This document shows positions 50,579 to 58,414 of a DNA stretch of 62,969 bases, piece by piece. The notes under the pieces were generated by a model. It did not search any database. It worked only from the letters and a program-made list of their open reading frames with translations, and was not told the DNA's origin. The stretch covers positions 1 through 62,969 of the forward strand of contig CAZDQL010000031.1 in assembly GCA_964507325.1 (NCBI GenBank), in the 5' to 3' direction. Numbering within the stretch: position 1 is the first letter of the stretch; the number at the start of each line of letters is the position of its first letter. The position numbers were made by a program, and so were the translations under genes. The DNA comes from CAZDQL01 sp964507325. GTDB taxonomy: Bacteria > Planctomycetota > UBA1135 > GCA-002686595.

Positions 50579-50808
50579 CCGAGCGCAAGCCCCCCCCCCC
50601 CAACCCAATTGAAAACCCCCGGGCGGCGCACCGGGCGCCGACTCCGGGGCTGCGTCACGGATGATCGGTGTCCTGCGGGCCGTCGGCCCGCGGTCCTCCG
50701 AGTTCGCAAAGCGAACGGGGCCCCTTGTAGGGAGGAGTCGCGGAACCGACAAGGCCTTTTGGGCCCGAATCGGACGTTTTCGGGGGTTTCCCGGCGATTC
50801 TCGCCCCT
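50579..50808. other. Noncoding, hairpin-rich stretch with a 12-C homopolymer
   Basis: No gene is evident. It contains a run of 12 C (50590-50601), the hairpin GCGGGCC-GTC-GGCCCGC (about 50675-50691), and a larger nested fold in which CCGCGGTCCTCC (50688-50699) can pair with GGAGGAGTCGCGG (50731-50743) around GTTCGC-AAA-GCGAAC. It may be the eroded 5' part of the integrase region or a terminator for rarA. Confidence 0.4.
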
Positions 50809-52068
50809 TCAGGGCCTGCGCAGGTAGCGGCGGTCGGCGAGGGAGTCGGGGAGGCAGCGCATCTCCTCCTGGGCGTCGGGGTCGTCGTGGACGTAGCGGT
50901 AGCCCTCGCCGTAGCCCGCCTGGCGCATCAGGGGGGTGACCGCGTTGCGCAGGTGCTTGGGGACCGGGTCGGCGGCGGTGCGCTCGACGTCCTGCTCCGC
51001 CTCGGCCAGGCCGGTGTAGAGGGAGTTGTCCTTCTGCGCGCGCGCCAGGTAGACGGCGGCCTGCACCAGGGCCAGCTTCCCCTCGGGGTAGCCCAACTGG
51101 TGGAAGGCCTCGGCGGCGTCGAGGGCGATGCGCAGGGCGAAGGGGTCGGCCAGGCCCACGTCCTCGCTCGCCATGCGGATCATGCGGCGCGCGATGTAGC
51201 GACCGTCCTCCCCCGCCTCCATCATGCGCGCCAGCCAGTAGAGGGTCGCGTTCTCGTCGCTGTTGCGCACGCTCTTGTGCAGCGCCGAGATGAGGTTGTA
51301 GTGCTCCTCGCCGCTCTTGTCGTACTGCAGCGTCTTGCCGTGCAACGCCTCCGACAGGGCCTCGTCGGGGAGCTCGCGCGCGCCGGGCGCCAGACCCACC
51401 GCAGTCTCCAAGGTGGTCAGCGCTCGGCGGGCGTCGCCGTCGCAGGCGTGGGCCAAGCGCAGGAGCTGATCCTGCTCGACGGTGACCGCTCCGGCGAGAC
51501 CGCGCTCGTCCACCAACGCGCGCCCCAAGAGCGCGACCACCTCCTCGGGAGTGAGCGGCTCGAGCAGGAGCGCGCGACAGCGCGAGAGCAGAGCCGAGAT
51601 CACCTCGAAGGAGGGGTTCTCGGTCGTCGCGCCCACCAGCAGGATGTCCCCGCGCTCCACGTAGGGCAGGAACGCGTCCTGCTGCGCCTTGTTGAAGCGG
51701 TGGATCTCGTCGACGAAGACGAGCGTCCGCCGGCCGGCGGAGCGGCGTTGGGCCTGGGCATCGGCCATCACCGCCTTGATCTCCTTGATGCCGGACAGCA
51801 CTGCCGAGTAGGGCACGAAGCGCAGCTCCCCCCCGGCGGCGATCAAGCGCGCCAAGGTCGTCTTGCCCACCCCCGGCGGACCCCACAGGATCAGGCTCTG
51901 GGTCTGCTCCCCCGCGAGCACCGGCGCGAGGATCTTGCCCGGCTCCACCAGGTGCGCCTGCCCGACGAACTCTTCGAGGGTGCGCGGCCGCATGCGGTCG
52001 GCCAGCGGCGCGTCGGCGGGAGCGGGCTCCAGCGGATCGGCGTCGGGGTCGTCGCCGAACAACGTCAT
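50809..52068 (-). CDS. rarA: Replication-associated recombination protein A (AAA+ ATPase)
   Basis: A 419-residue AAA+ ATPase of the RarA/MgsA/WRNIP1 family, which acts at stalled forks. GGGGAGGA lies 5 bases before the ATG. Walker A is GPPGVGKTTLAR, Walker B FVDEIHRFNKAQQDAFLP, sensor ATTENPSFEV, and the family-specific C-terminal region includes RMIRMASEDVGLADP and HDDPDAQEEMRCLPD. Its start overlaps the stop of the upstream methyltransferase gene by 4 bases, so the two are coupled. Confidence 0.95.
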   Translation of the reverse strand: MTLFGDDPDADPLEPAPADAPLADRMRPRTLEEFVGQAHLVEPGKILAPVLAGEQTQSLILWGPPGVGKTTLARLIAAGGELRFVPYSAVLSGIKEIKAVMADAQAQRRSAGRRTLVFVDEIHRFNKAQQDAFLPYVERGDILLVGATTENPSFEVISALLSRCRALLLEPLTPEEVVALLGRALVDERGLAGAVTVEQDQLLRLAHACDGDARRALTTLETAVGLAPGARELPDEALSEALHGKTLQYDKSGEEHYNLISALHKSVRNSDENATLYWLARMMEAGEDGRYIARRMIRMASEDVGLADPFALRIALDAAEAFHQLGYPEGKLALVQAAVYLARAQKDNSLYTGLAEAEQDVERTAADPVPKHLRNAVTPLMRQAGYGEGYRYVHDDPDAQEEMRCLPDSLADRRYLRRP

Positions 52069-52838
52069 CTGTTCCTCCCCGCCGCAAAGAGCAAGAGCGA
52101 AGCCGCCACGGTGACGTTCAGGGACTCCACCGCCCCGGCCATGGGGATCGTCACCGGCTCGAGCGCTTCGGCCTCGACTGGAAGCGCGCCCGTCTCCCCA
52201 CCGACCCAGAGGGCCAGGGGCCCCGGCCGGTCGAGGTCGGCGGGGGGAGCGCCATCGCGGGTGGCGGCCACCACCTGTCGAAAACCGCGCTCGGCGAGGC
52301 GGGCGGCGACCTGCGCCGCCTCCCCCTCCTCGACCACCGGCAGACGCAGGAGGCTCCCCATCGACCCGCGCAGGGCCTTCTCCCCCCAGGGGCGCGCGCC
52401 CCCGTCGAGGACGACGAGCGCCTGGGCGCCGGCGGCCTCGGCGGATCGAGCCAGGGCCCCCAGATTGCCGGGATCGGCGATCCCCGCGACCACCAGCAGC
52501 AGGGTGCGCTCGTTCGGCTCGAGCTCCTCCAGACGCCTCGCCGCGGGTCGTTTCGCCAGGGCGACCACCCCCGGCGGGGTCGTCAAGGCGCTCACCGCGG
52601 CCAGGAGATCCCCCTGCACCAGGCGCACCTCCTGCGCCCGGCCGGCGAGCTCGCGCGCCAGCTCCTCCCGCTCCTCGCCCACCAGGAGCAGCTCGAGGCG
52701 GTGGCCGGCGGTCAGGGCGTCGCGCACCAGGCGCTCCCCCTCCAGGAGCAGCGCCCGCTCGCGCCCCGTGCGCACGGCGCGCACCCGCTTCAAGCAGGCG
52801 TTGGCGCGCGAGCGCACGACTCGTAGGGATCCAGCCAT
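52065..52838 (-). CDS. SpoU/TrmH-family RNA 2'-O-methyltransferase
   Basis: A 257-residue SPOUT methyltransferase. The N-terminal substrate-binding part (LLLEGERLVRDALTAG) is of the RlmB/TrmH type, and the C-terminal knot domain shows IADPGNLGALARSAEAAGA, WVGGETGALP and IPMAGAVESLNVTVAASLLL, the three SpoU motifs. It methylates a ribose 2'-OH in rRNA or tRNA; the target is not identifiable. It is coupled to rarA downstream and diverges from rsgA with 23 bases between starts. Confidence 0.92.
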   Translation of the reverse strand: MAGSLRVVRSRANACLKRVRAVRTGRERALLLEGERLVRDALTAGHRLELLLVGEEREELARELAGRAQEVRLVQGDLLAAVSALTTPPGVVALAKRPAARRLEELEPNERTLLLVVAGIADPGNLGALARSAEAAGAQALVVLDGGARPWGEKALRGSMGSLLRLPVVEEGEAAQVAARLAERGFRQVVAATRDGAPPADLDRPGPLALWVGGETGALPVEAEALEPVTIPMAGAVESLNVTVAASLLLFAAGRNR

Positions 52839-52861
52839 CGGCGGCTATCATAGCCCGCCCC

Positions 52862-53824
52862 ATGAGCGAGCTGCGCACGGGCCGCGTCATCCGCGTCGAC
52901 GCCAAGGTCTGCCACGTGGACCTGGAGGGAGAGGTCGTCCTGGCCGCTCCGCGGGGGACGCTCTTCGAGGACCTGGGCGAGCGCAAGAACCCCGTCGCGG
53001 TGGGCGACCGGGTGAGCGTGTCGGTGGAGGGGGACCCGGCGGGGATCGAAGAGGTCCTCGAGCGCGACAACTACCTGGGGCGCACCGCCTCCTCCCACGA
53101 CCCGCGCGAGCAGGTGCTCTTCGCCAACGTCGATCAGCTCTTCGTGATCACCTCGGTCAAGAAGCCCGAGTTCTCGAGCCACCGCACCGACCGCATCCTG
53201 GCGGCCTGCGAGTGGCACGAGATCCCGGCGGCTCTGGTCCTGAACAAGATCGACCTCGGGAAGCAGGAGGAGCTCGACGCCCTGCGCGCCACCTACGAGG
53301 CGATCCCGATCCCCGTCTACGAGACCTGCGCCACCGACGGCCGCGGGATCGAAGAGCTCGCGCAGGCGCTGCGCGACAGGACCACCGTCTTCTACGGCCC
53401 CTCCGGAGGCGGCAAGTCGACGATCGCCAACCGCCTCCAGCCGGGGCTCAACCTGCGCGAGGGACGCGTCAGCAAGTACTGGAAGCAAGGGCGGCACACG
53501 ACGAGCTTCTCCCAGCTCTACCCGCTCGACATGGGGGGCGCCCTGATCGATACCCCCGGCATCCGCGCCTTCCGCCTGCACGACGTGGGACGGAACGTCC
53601 TGCGCGACCTCTTCCCCGATTTCCTCCCCTTCCAGGAGGAGTGTCGCTACCCCGGCTGCACCCACGACCACGAGCCGGAGTGCGCGGTGTGCGACGCGGT
53701 GGAGGAGGGTCGCTTGGCGGTGACCCGCTACGCGAGCTACGTGGAGATGCTCGACGAGGCGGATCCGGACCTGGCCTACGAGCCGGAAGAGGAAGAGGGC
53801 GAGGTCGGAGACCTCCCCACCTGA
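52862..53824 (+). CDS. rsgA: Small ribosomal subunit biogenesis GTPase RsgA
   Basis: A 320-residue circularly permuted GTPase that checks late 30S maturation. An OB-fold domain is followed by the permuted G motifs: G4 VLNKIDLG before G1 GPSGGGKSTIANRL and G3 DTPGIRAF. The C-terminal zinc finger is CRYPGCTHDHEPECAV with the usual Cys and His ligands, then VTRYASYVEML. Length is typical. Confidence 0.96.
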   Translation: MSELRTGRVIRVDAKVCHVDLEGEVVLAAPRGTLFEDLGERKNPVAVGDRVSVSVEGDPAGIEEVLERDNYLGRTASSHDPREQVLFANVDQLFVITSVKKPEFSSHRTDRILAACEWHEIPAALVLNKIDLGKQEELDALRATYEAIPIPVYETCATDGRGIEELAQALRDRTTVFYGPSGGGKSTIANRLQPGLNLREGRVSKYWKQGRHTTSFSQLYPLDMGGALIDTPGIRAFRLHDVGRNVLRDLFPDFLPFQEECRYPGCTHDHEPECAVCDAVEEGRLAVTRYASYVEMLDEADPDLAYEPEEEEGEVGDLPT

Positions 53825-53825
53825 T

Positions 53826-55148
53826 TCAGGGCAGGGCGATCTCCGCGTAGTCGGCTTCGAGGAAGTTCACCGTCAGACGGCCGTTGCTCGCGGCCGCCTG
53901 GTCGGTCACCAGATCGCGTACCGTGGTCATGTGCCCGCGTTGGTTGGTGGTCAGGCTCGCTTCGGGGCCGTAGGTGAACCAGAAGGTGAAGGGGTTGCCC
54001 GCCTCGGGGTTGGTGCTGCGAGCCTCCTCGGGGTTGGTGCTGGAAGCGGGGCCCAGGCGCGAGGAGAGGAAGGCCTCGAGCACCTCCAGGTCGGGGTTCG
54101 AGTGCGCCCCGTTGGCGCAGAAGAGGTAGTGGTCCGCCGTCACCGCGCGGGTGAACGGGACCGAGGTGTTGTGCTCGCTGCCGTGGTGCGGAACCTTCAG
54201 GACGTCGACGTGCAGGCTGCCGTCGGGGCGCAGGGCGCCCGCGTTCTCCAGCCCGCTGTACACCACGTCGTGTCCGCCGTCCCCGGTCATCAGGGCGGTC
54301 TGCCCCCCATCCCGCGCCAGGAACATCAGCGAGGCGACGTTGGGGGCAGTCAGGCTCCCGGTCGTGCCGATCTCGGTCGCCAGCTTCTGCATGCGGAAGC
54401 GCCAGCGGCCGAAGCCCTCCAGTCCGAGGAGCTCCTCGTCCTCCCGCGCCTCGCGGCGGATCTCCTCCACCCGGTCCTGGTGGTCCTGCAGCCAGTCGTT
54501 CCAGCGATTGCGCAGCGCTGCGACGTCCGCGAAGTAGGGCCCGATCAGAGTCAGCTCCAGGTCGTCGTTGATTTCGTGGGCCTCTTGGTCCTGGTAGATT
54601 GCCAGCACCCTGCCTTCCGCTTGGGGGTTGAGGTCGATATCGAGCTGCTCGGGAGAGATCCTCGCCCGCAGCCGCAGCGCCGTCGCCTCGCCCAGGACGA
54701 TCCTCTGCCGCAGCGCCGCGGCGGCGGCCTGAGACCCGGGCGACAGGGAGTGGAAGCTGACGCTGGACGCCAACTGGTCCACGATGTCCCCGGCGTTGTG
54801 GCCGACCAGGTCGCTGAACCCGTTGTGCCAGATGGCGTCGATCTCGGGGGGCTCTGCCTCGCTCGGCGCGGCGTGGTGGTGGTTGCCCTGCCCCACCTGA
54901 TAGTGGTGGACCCGCCAATGCATGCGATGGTCCAAGAGGCGCAGGACGCCACTGATGTGGTCGTCGTCGATGTGCGACACGACCAGGAGGTGCAGGCGCT
55001 CGCCGTTCCCGCGCAGCGCGCCCAGCCGCGCGGCGACGTGGTCCTCGTAGGAGGTGGCACGCCCGCCGTCGACCATAACGTTGGTGCCCGCGGCGCTGCG
55101 GATCAGGCAGCAGTCGCCGTCCCTGGCTTTGAAGAGCTCGATTCTCAC
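53826..55148 (-). CDS. ComEC/Rec2-like metallo-beta-lactamase-fold hydrolase, stand-alone
   Basis: A 440-residue protein with no signal peptide or membrane segments. It starts at GTG, overlapping the upstream subtilase stop by 4 bases. The MBL metal site appears as HIDDDH (residues 59-64) after the strand NVMVDGG, with TGDGGHDVV and VPHHGSEHN later. This pattern matches the soluble MBL domain of ComEC rather than classic lactamases. The insert of about 200 residues between the halves is unusual. Substrate is unknown; ComEC-type MBLs cut DNA, while others hydrolyse small esters or cyclic nucleotides. Coupling to a cytoplasmic protease suggests a two-component effector module. Confidence 0.82.
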   Translation of the reverse strand: MRIELFKARDGDCCLIRSAAGTNVMVDGGRATSYEDHVAARLGALRGNGERLHLLVVSHIDDDHISGVLRLLDHRMHWRVHHYQVGQGNHHHAAPSEAEPPEIDAIWHNGFSDLVGHNAGDIVDQLASSVSFHSLSPGSQAAAAALRQRIVLGEATALRLRARISPEQLDIDLNPQAEGRVLAIYQDQEAHEINDDLELTLIGPYFADVAALRNRWNDWLQDHQDRVEEIRREAREDEELLGLEGFGRWRFRMQKLATEIGTTGSLTAPNVASLMFLARDGGQTALMTGDGGHDVVYSGLENAGALRPDGSLHVDVLKVPHHGSEHNTSVPFTRAVTADHYLFCANGAHSNPDLEVLEAFLSSRLGPASSTNPEEARSTNPEAGNPFTFWFTYGPEASLTTNQRGHMTTVRDLVTDQAAASNGRLTVNFLEADYAEIALP

Positions 55149-57208
55149 GGCGTCACTCCTCCGTCTCGCAGGCGCACGGCCTCCTCCAAGGCCGCGGCGG
55201 GGTCGATCGCTCCGAAGCCGGCGTCGTCGCGCCAGTCGTAGGAGCCGGTCAGGGGTTGGGCGGTGCGGCGCAGGATCCCGGTGATCTGGGCCGCGGTCAG
55301 ACCGGGGTGGATCGCCAGCATCAGGCCCGCGATCCCGCACACGTAGGGACTGGCCATGCTGGTGCCGCTCTTCGCCACCCATGGTCGTGTGGGGTCGAAG
55401 GCGCCGGCGGCGACGATCCCCGTCCCCGGGGCGGCCAGGTCCGGCTTGGTGCGACCGTCGCGCGTCGGGCCCTGACTGGAGGTGACGTTGATGCGGTCGC
55501 CGTCCACGTCGTGGTTGGCGACGCACAGGATGCGCTCTCCGCAACCCAGGGAGCTGACCGAGCTCTGGTCGACGTTCGAGCCCTCGGTGAAGAAGGAGGG
55601 GAAGCTCCAGTACTCCACCGGCCCGATCTTGACGATCGGCTGCGGATCGTCGCGCTCCAACCAGCCGTGGTAGCGTCCGTCGCGCACCTCGCGGGCGTGC
55701 AGCCGCACCGTCCAGGTGCCGGGTTGGATGCCGCGCACCTGGGTGGTCCCGAGGAAGGGGCTCAGGTAGATCGAGGCCACGTTGTCGCCGTTGGCGCGGT
55801 GATAGAGCCGGTTGTAGACGCTTACGCGCGTCCCGTCGGGGAGGGCGTGCCCCTCCAGCTCGTCACCGGGCTCGACGGTGCCGACGGAGCTGCCGTCGGG
55901 GAGGATCAACTCCACGGCGATCCGGTCGCGGTTCGAGTACCAGACCTCGAGCTCGTTCTCCGAGATGTCGCTGATGGTGTTGCCCACCACGCGGAACTGG
56001 AGCTCCCGCACGTCCCCCGAGCCCGAGAGCTGGCCGGAGGTGTGGATGCGACCCATGATGAACCCGATGTCGTCGGGGTCGGTGGGTCCCTCCTGCCCCG
56101 CGTTCCCGGCGGCCACCGACACCGCGCAGCCCCCGTGCACGAGGGCCGCGTCGATCCAGCGGCTGGTGGGGTCGCTGCCGTCGTGGGCGTGACCGTTGGT
56201 GCCCAGGCTGATGTTGATCGAGAGCGCATGGCACTGCTCGGCCTTGGCGACCTCGAGCAGGTACTCCACCGCGTGGACCAGCCGCACCGAGTCGTAGAAG
56301 GAGCGACTGCGGTCCTCGTCCTCGGCGGTCAGGGCGATCAGGACTCCCGCGATCTTGGCCTGTGGGCAGACGCCGAGATTGCCGGCGGCGATGCTGGCCA
56401 CGTGCGTGCCGTGGGAGGCGGGGGAGAGCTGCGACTGGCGCTCGATCTCGTGCGCCGGAACGCCCAGGCCACCCGCCGCGCCGATGGCGGCGTCGAGCAT
56501 GTCGGCGGTGAACTCCGCCCCGTAGTCGAAGGGAGGGTCGCCGGACGGCGCGGGACGAGTGCCCACGCCCCCCTGATCCCAAATGCGCAGGAAGCGCGTC
56601 TTCCCCTCGTCGTCGAGGAAGTCCTCGTGGGCGAAGTCGAAGCCGCCCACGTCGATGATCCCGATCAGGACTTCCGCGCCGTCCTGGTGGTCCTGGAAGT
56701 GCTCGGGGCGGCGCCGCTCCTGGGGCGGTCCGGGTGCCTGGTCGCCATCGGCGTCGAGGGGATCGGGGAGGCGCAGGACCGCTCCCGGCTCCGCCAGCTG
56801 CACCACCCCCTTCTCGGTCAGCTCCCGCAGGGCCTCCAGGGTGGCGTCGGCGACGGCTTGTCCGCCGCGCACCTTGCAGTGGGCGAGCCCGAGCCCCTCC
56901 TCGGTGGTCCCGGGCGCCAGATCGAGGAAGACCGAGACCTGCACGCCGCGCGCCAGCTCGCAGAGGCTGGGTGTCGGCTCGAGCTCGACGTCTGGGCGCC
57001 GGGAGCCCGCGTCGAGGGCCAATTGCAGGGGGAGCAGCTCGTCCCCCACGGGCTTCTCGTCCTTTTGGGTGGGAGCCCGCCGCACCATCGGCGAGAGCTG
57101 TGCGCGGCGAGCGTTGACCTGTCGGTCACCGTTGGCGATGACCCGGAGACGGGGCGCCCAGCCGGCGCGCGTCTTCGAGCCCCAGAGGTCCTTCACGTCC
57201 TTGGGCAT
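55145..57208 (-). CDS. Cytoplasmic subtilisin-like protease (S8) with inserted beta domain
   Basis: A 687-residue protein without a signal peptide. The start at 57208 has GGAGGG 4-5 bases upstream; an earlier ATG at 57220 lacks one. Residues 1-180 form a charged N-terminal domain with no recognised family. The S8 domain has Asp186 (GIIDVGG), His266 (SHGTHVASIAAG), oxyanion Asn369 (VAAGNAG) and Ser617 (SGTSMASPYVCG). Between Asn and Ser lies an insert of about 130 residues with a beta-sandwich look (VELILPDGSSVGTV). Absence of an export signal sets it apart from the two secreted subtilases in this window. It forms a coupled pair with the MBL gene downstream. Confidence 0.88.
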   Translation of the reverse strand: MPKDVKDLWGSKTRAGWAPRLRVIANGDRQVNARRAQLSPMVRRAPTQKDEKPVGDELLPLQLALDAGSRRPDVELEPTPSLCELARGVQVSVFLDLAPGTTEEGLGLAHCKVRGGQAVADATLEALRELTEKGVVQLAEPGAVLRLPDPLDADGDQAPGPPQERRRPEHFQDHQDGAEVLIGIIDVGGFDFAHEDFLDDEGKTRFLRIWDQGGVGTRPAPSGDPPFDYGAEFTADMLDAAIGAAGGLGVPAHEIERQSQLSPASHGTHVASIAAGNLGVCPQAKIAGVLIALTAEDEDRSRSFYDSVRLVHAVEYLLEVAKAEQCHALSINISLGTNGHAHDGSDPTSRWIDAALVHGGCAVSVAAGNAGQEGPTDPDDIGFIMGRIHTSGQLSGSGDVRELQFRVVGNTISDISENELEVWYSNRDRIAVELILPDGSSVGTVEPGDELEGHALPDGTRVSVYNRLYHRANGDNVASIYLSPFLGTTQVRGIQPGTWTVRLHAREVRDGRYHGWLERDDPQPIVKIGPVEYWSFPSFFTEGSNVDQSSVSSLGCGERILCVANHDVDGDRINVTSSQGPTRDGRTKPDLAAPGTGIVAAGAFDPTRPWVAKSGTSMASPYVCGIAGLMLAIHPGLTAAQITGILRRTAQPLTGSYDWRDDAGFGAIDPAAALEEAVRLRDGGVTP

Positions 57209-57301
57209 CCGACCCTCCATGCATCGAATGGGAAAGGGGGTGTCGCTTCCCCATGCGATCAGGGCGCCGGAGCGGAAGGCCCCTTCGCCAGAAATAGTGG
57301 C

Positions 57302-58414
57302 TCAGTCGCCCGGCTTCGCCTTCATCTCGGCCAGGAGCTTCGCCACCGCCTCGTCGAGGGCCTTCCCCCGCAGGTCCTTGTGGCGGATGCGTCCCTCCGC
57401 GTCGAGCAGGAACATCGTCGGGTAGGCCTCGACCTGGTAGAGGTCGGAGACGGGGCTCTTCCCCCGCCCCTGGAAGACGCAGGGCCAGGTGACCTCGAAC
57501 TCCTCGGAGTCCTCGCGGAAGGTCGTCTCGGAGTCCCCGGTGTTGATGCCCAGGAGGGTGAAGGGGTCGTCGGAGTGGCGCTTCACGAGCGCCCGGAGAT
57601 TGGGCATCTCCGCGCGGCAGGGGGGTCACCAGAAGCCGAAGAAGTCGAGCAGGACCACCTGGCCGCGGAACTCGGAGAGGCTCAGCTCCACGCCGTCCAC
57701 GTCGGCGGCCTCGAAGTCGGGGGCCACGCACCCGACGCGCAGGTGCCGGTGGGCGAAGACCCGCCGGCGGGCCAGCTCGCGGTCGGCGGCCGCGAGGTGC
57801 TCGCTCGCGGCGAGACGCTCCAGCTCGGTGAGGGCGCGTTCGACCGCCTCGGGGTCGTCGGAGCTCAGGGTGGCCAGGGCCAGGCGCAGTTGGATCGTGG
57901 CGCGCGCTTGCGGCGTCTTGGACCGCTCGAGGGCGAGCTGGCTCAGGCGCTCGAGCGCCTCTGGCCCAGCCTCGCGGACCAGTCGCCGGTCGGCGAACAT
58001 GCGCTCCAGACCCTCGGAGAAGGCGGGGTCGTCGCCGTAGCGACCGACGAGCTTCTCGTAGAGTGAGAGGCGCAGCGCGCCGCGCTTCGAGCGCTCGACG
58101 TCGCTGTCCTGGACGTGGTCGAGGAGCCAGAAGAGGGCGCGGATCTCACCCGTGCTCTCCAGCTCTTCGAAGCGGGGCCAGAAGGCGTGGACCGGGTCCT
58201 GCCGGCGCAGGTCGCGGCGCGCGCGGGCGCCCTTGGTCTCCTGGATGCGCTCCCTCCACTCCTCGCGAGCCTCTTCGAACTCCTCGTCGAGGTCGTCGAA
58301 GGCGTCGGCGCTCTGGACCGCGGGGGACGGGGTCTGGGGTTGGACCAGCGAGGCGGCCGAGAGCGCCGGGAGCACCAGTACGGCCGCACAGAGAAGGGGC
58401 TTCATGTCAACCAT
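57302..58414 (-). CDS. Probable selenoprotein: TlpA/ResA-type thioredoxin with Sec in the active site
   Basis: A 370-residue protein if TGA at 57626-57628 is read as selenocysteine. Before it come a signal peptide (about 4-22) and an all-helical region (about 40-215); after it the thioredoxin fold continues in the same frame without a break. The active site reads LLDFFGFW-U-PPC, so Sec263 takes the place of the first Cys in the WCPPC motif and Cys266 is the resolving residue. The cis-Pro is Pro332 in EAYPTMF. Normal members of this family act as periplasmic or membrane-side thiol-disulfide reductases. An in-frame hairpin with a G at the first loop position starts 10 bases after the TGA. The gene overlaps the upstream secreted protein gene by 8 bases. 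Sequencing error or mutation remains possible. Confidence 0.85.
57589..57615 (-). promoter_or_regulatory. Bacterial SECIS-like element downstream of the in-frame TGA
   Basis: Transcribed on the minus strand: GCGC-GGAGAT, loop GCCCA, ATCTCC-gg-GCGC. The six-base upper stem is perfect and a GG bulge separates it from a four-base lower stem. The apical loop starts 20 bases after the TGA, and its first base is G. Both agree with the known requirements of bacterial SECIS elements (a small loop with an early G at 16-37 bases from the UGA). Confidence 0.72.

Noticed and set aside
50392..50709. The longer frame containing the integrase end taken as an intact gene
   Set aside because: Only the last third resembles an integrase. 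The preceding residues are out of frame with the conserved RTIRDLLG segment, so it is a pseudogene.
57302..57607. The thioredoxin end as an independent short gene starting at the Met after the TGA
   Set aside because: It would begin in the middle of the thioredoxin fold just after the active site, without a ribosome site, and leave the upstream part without its second half.
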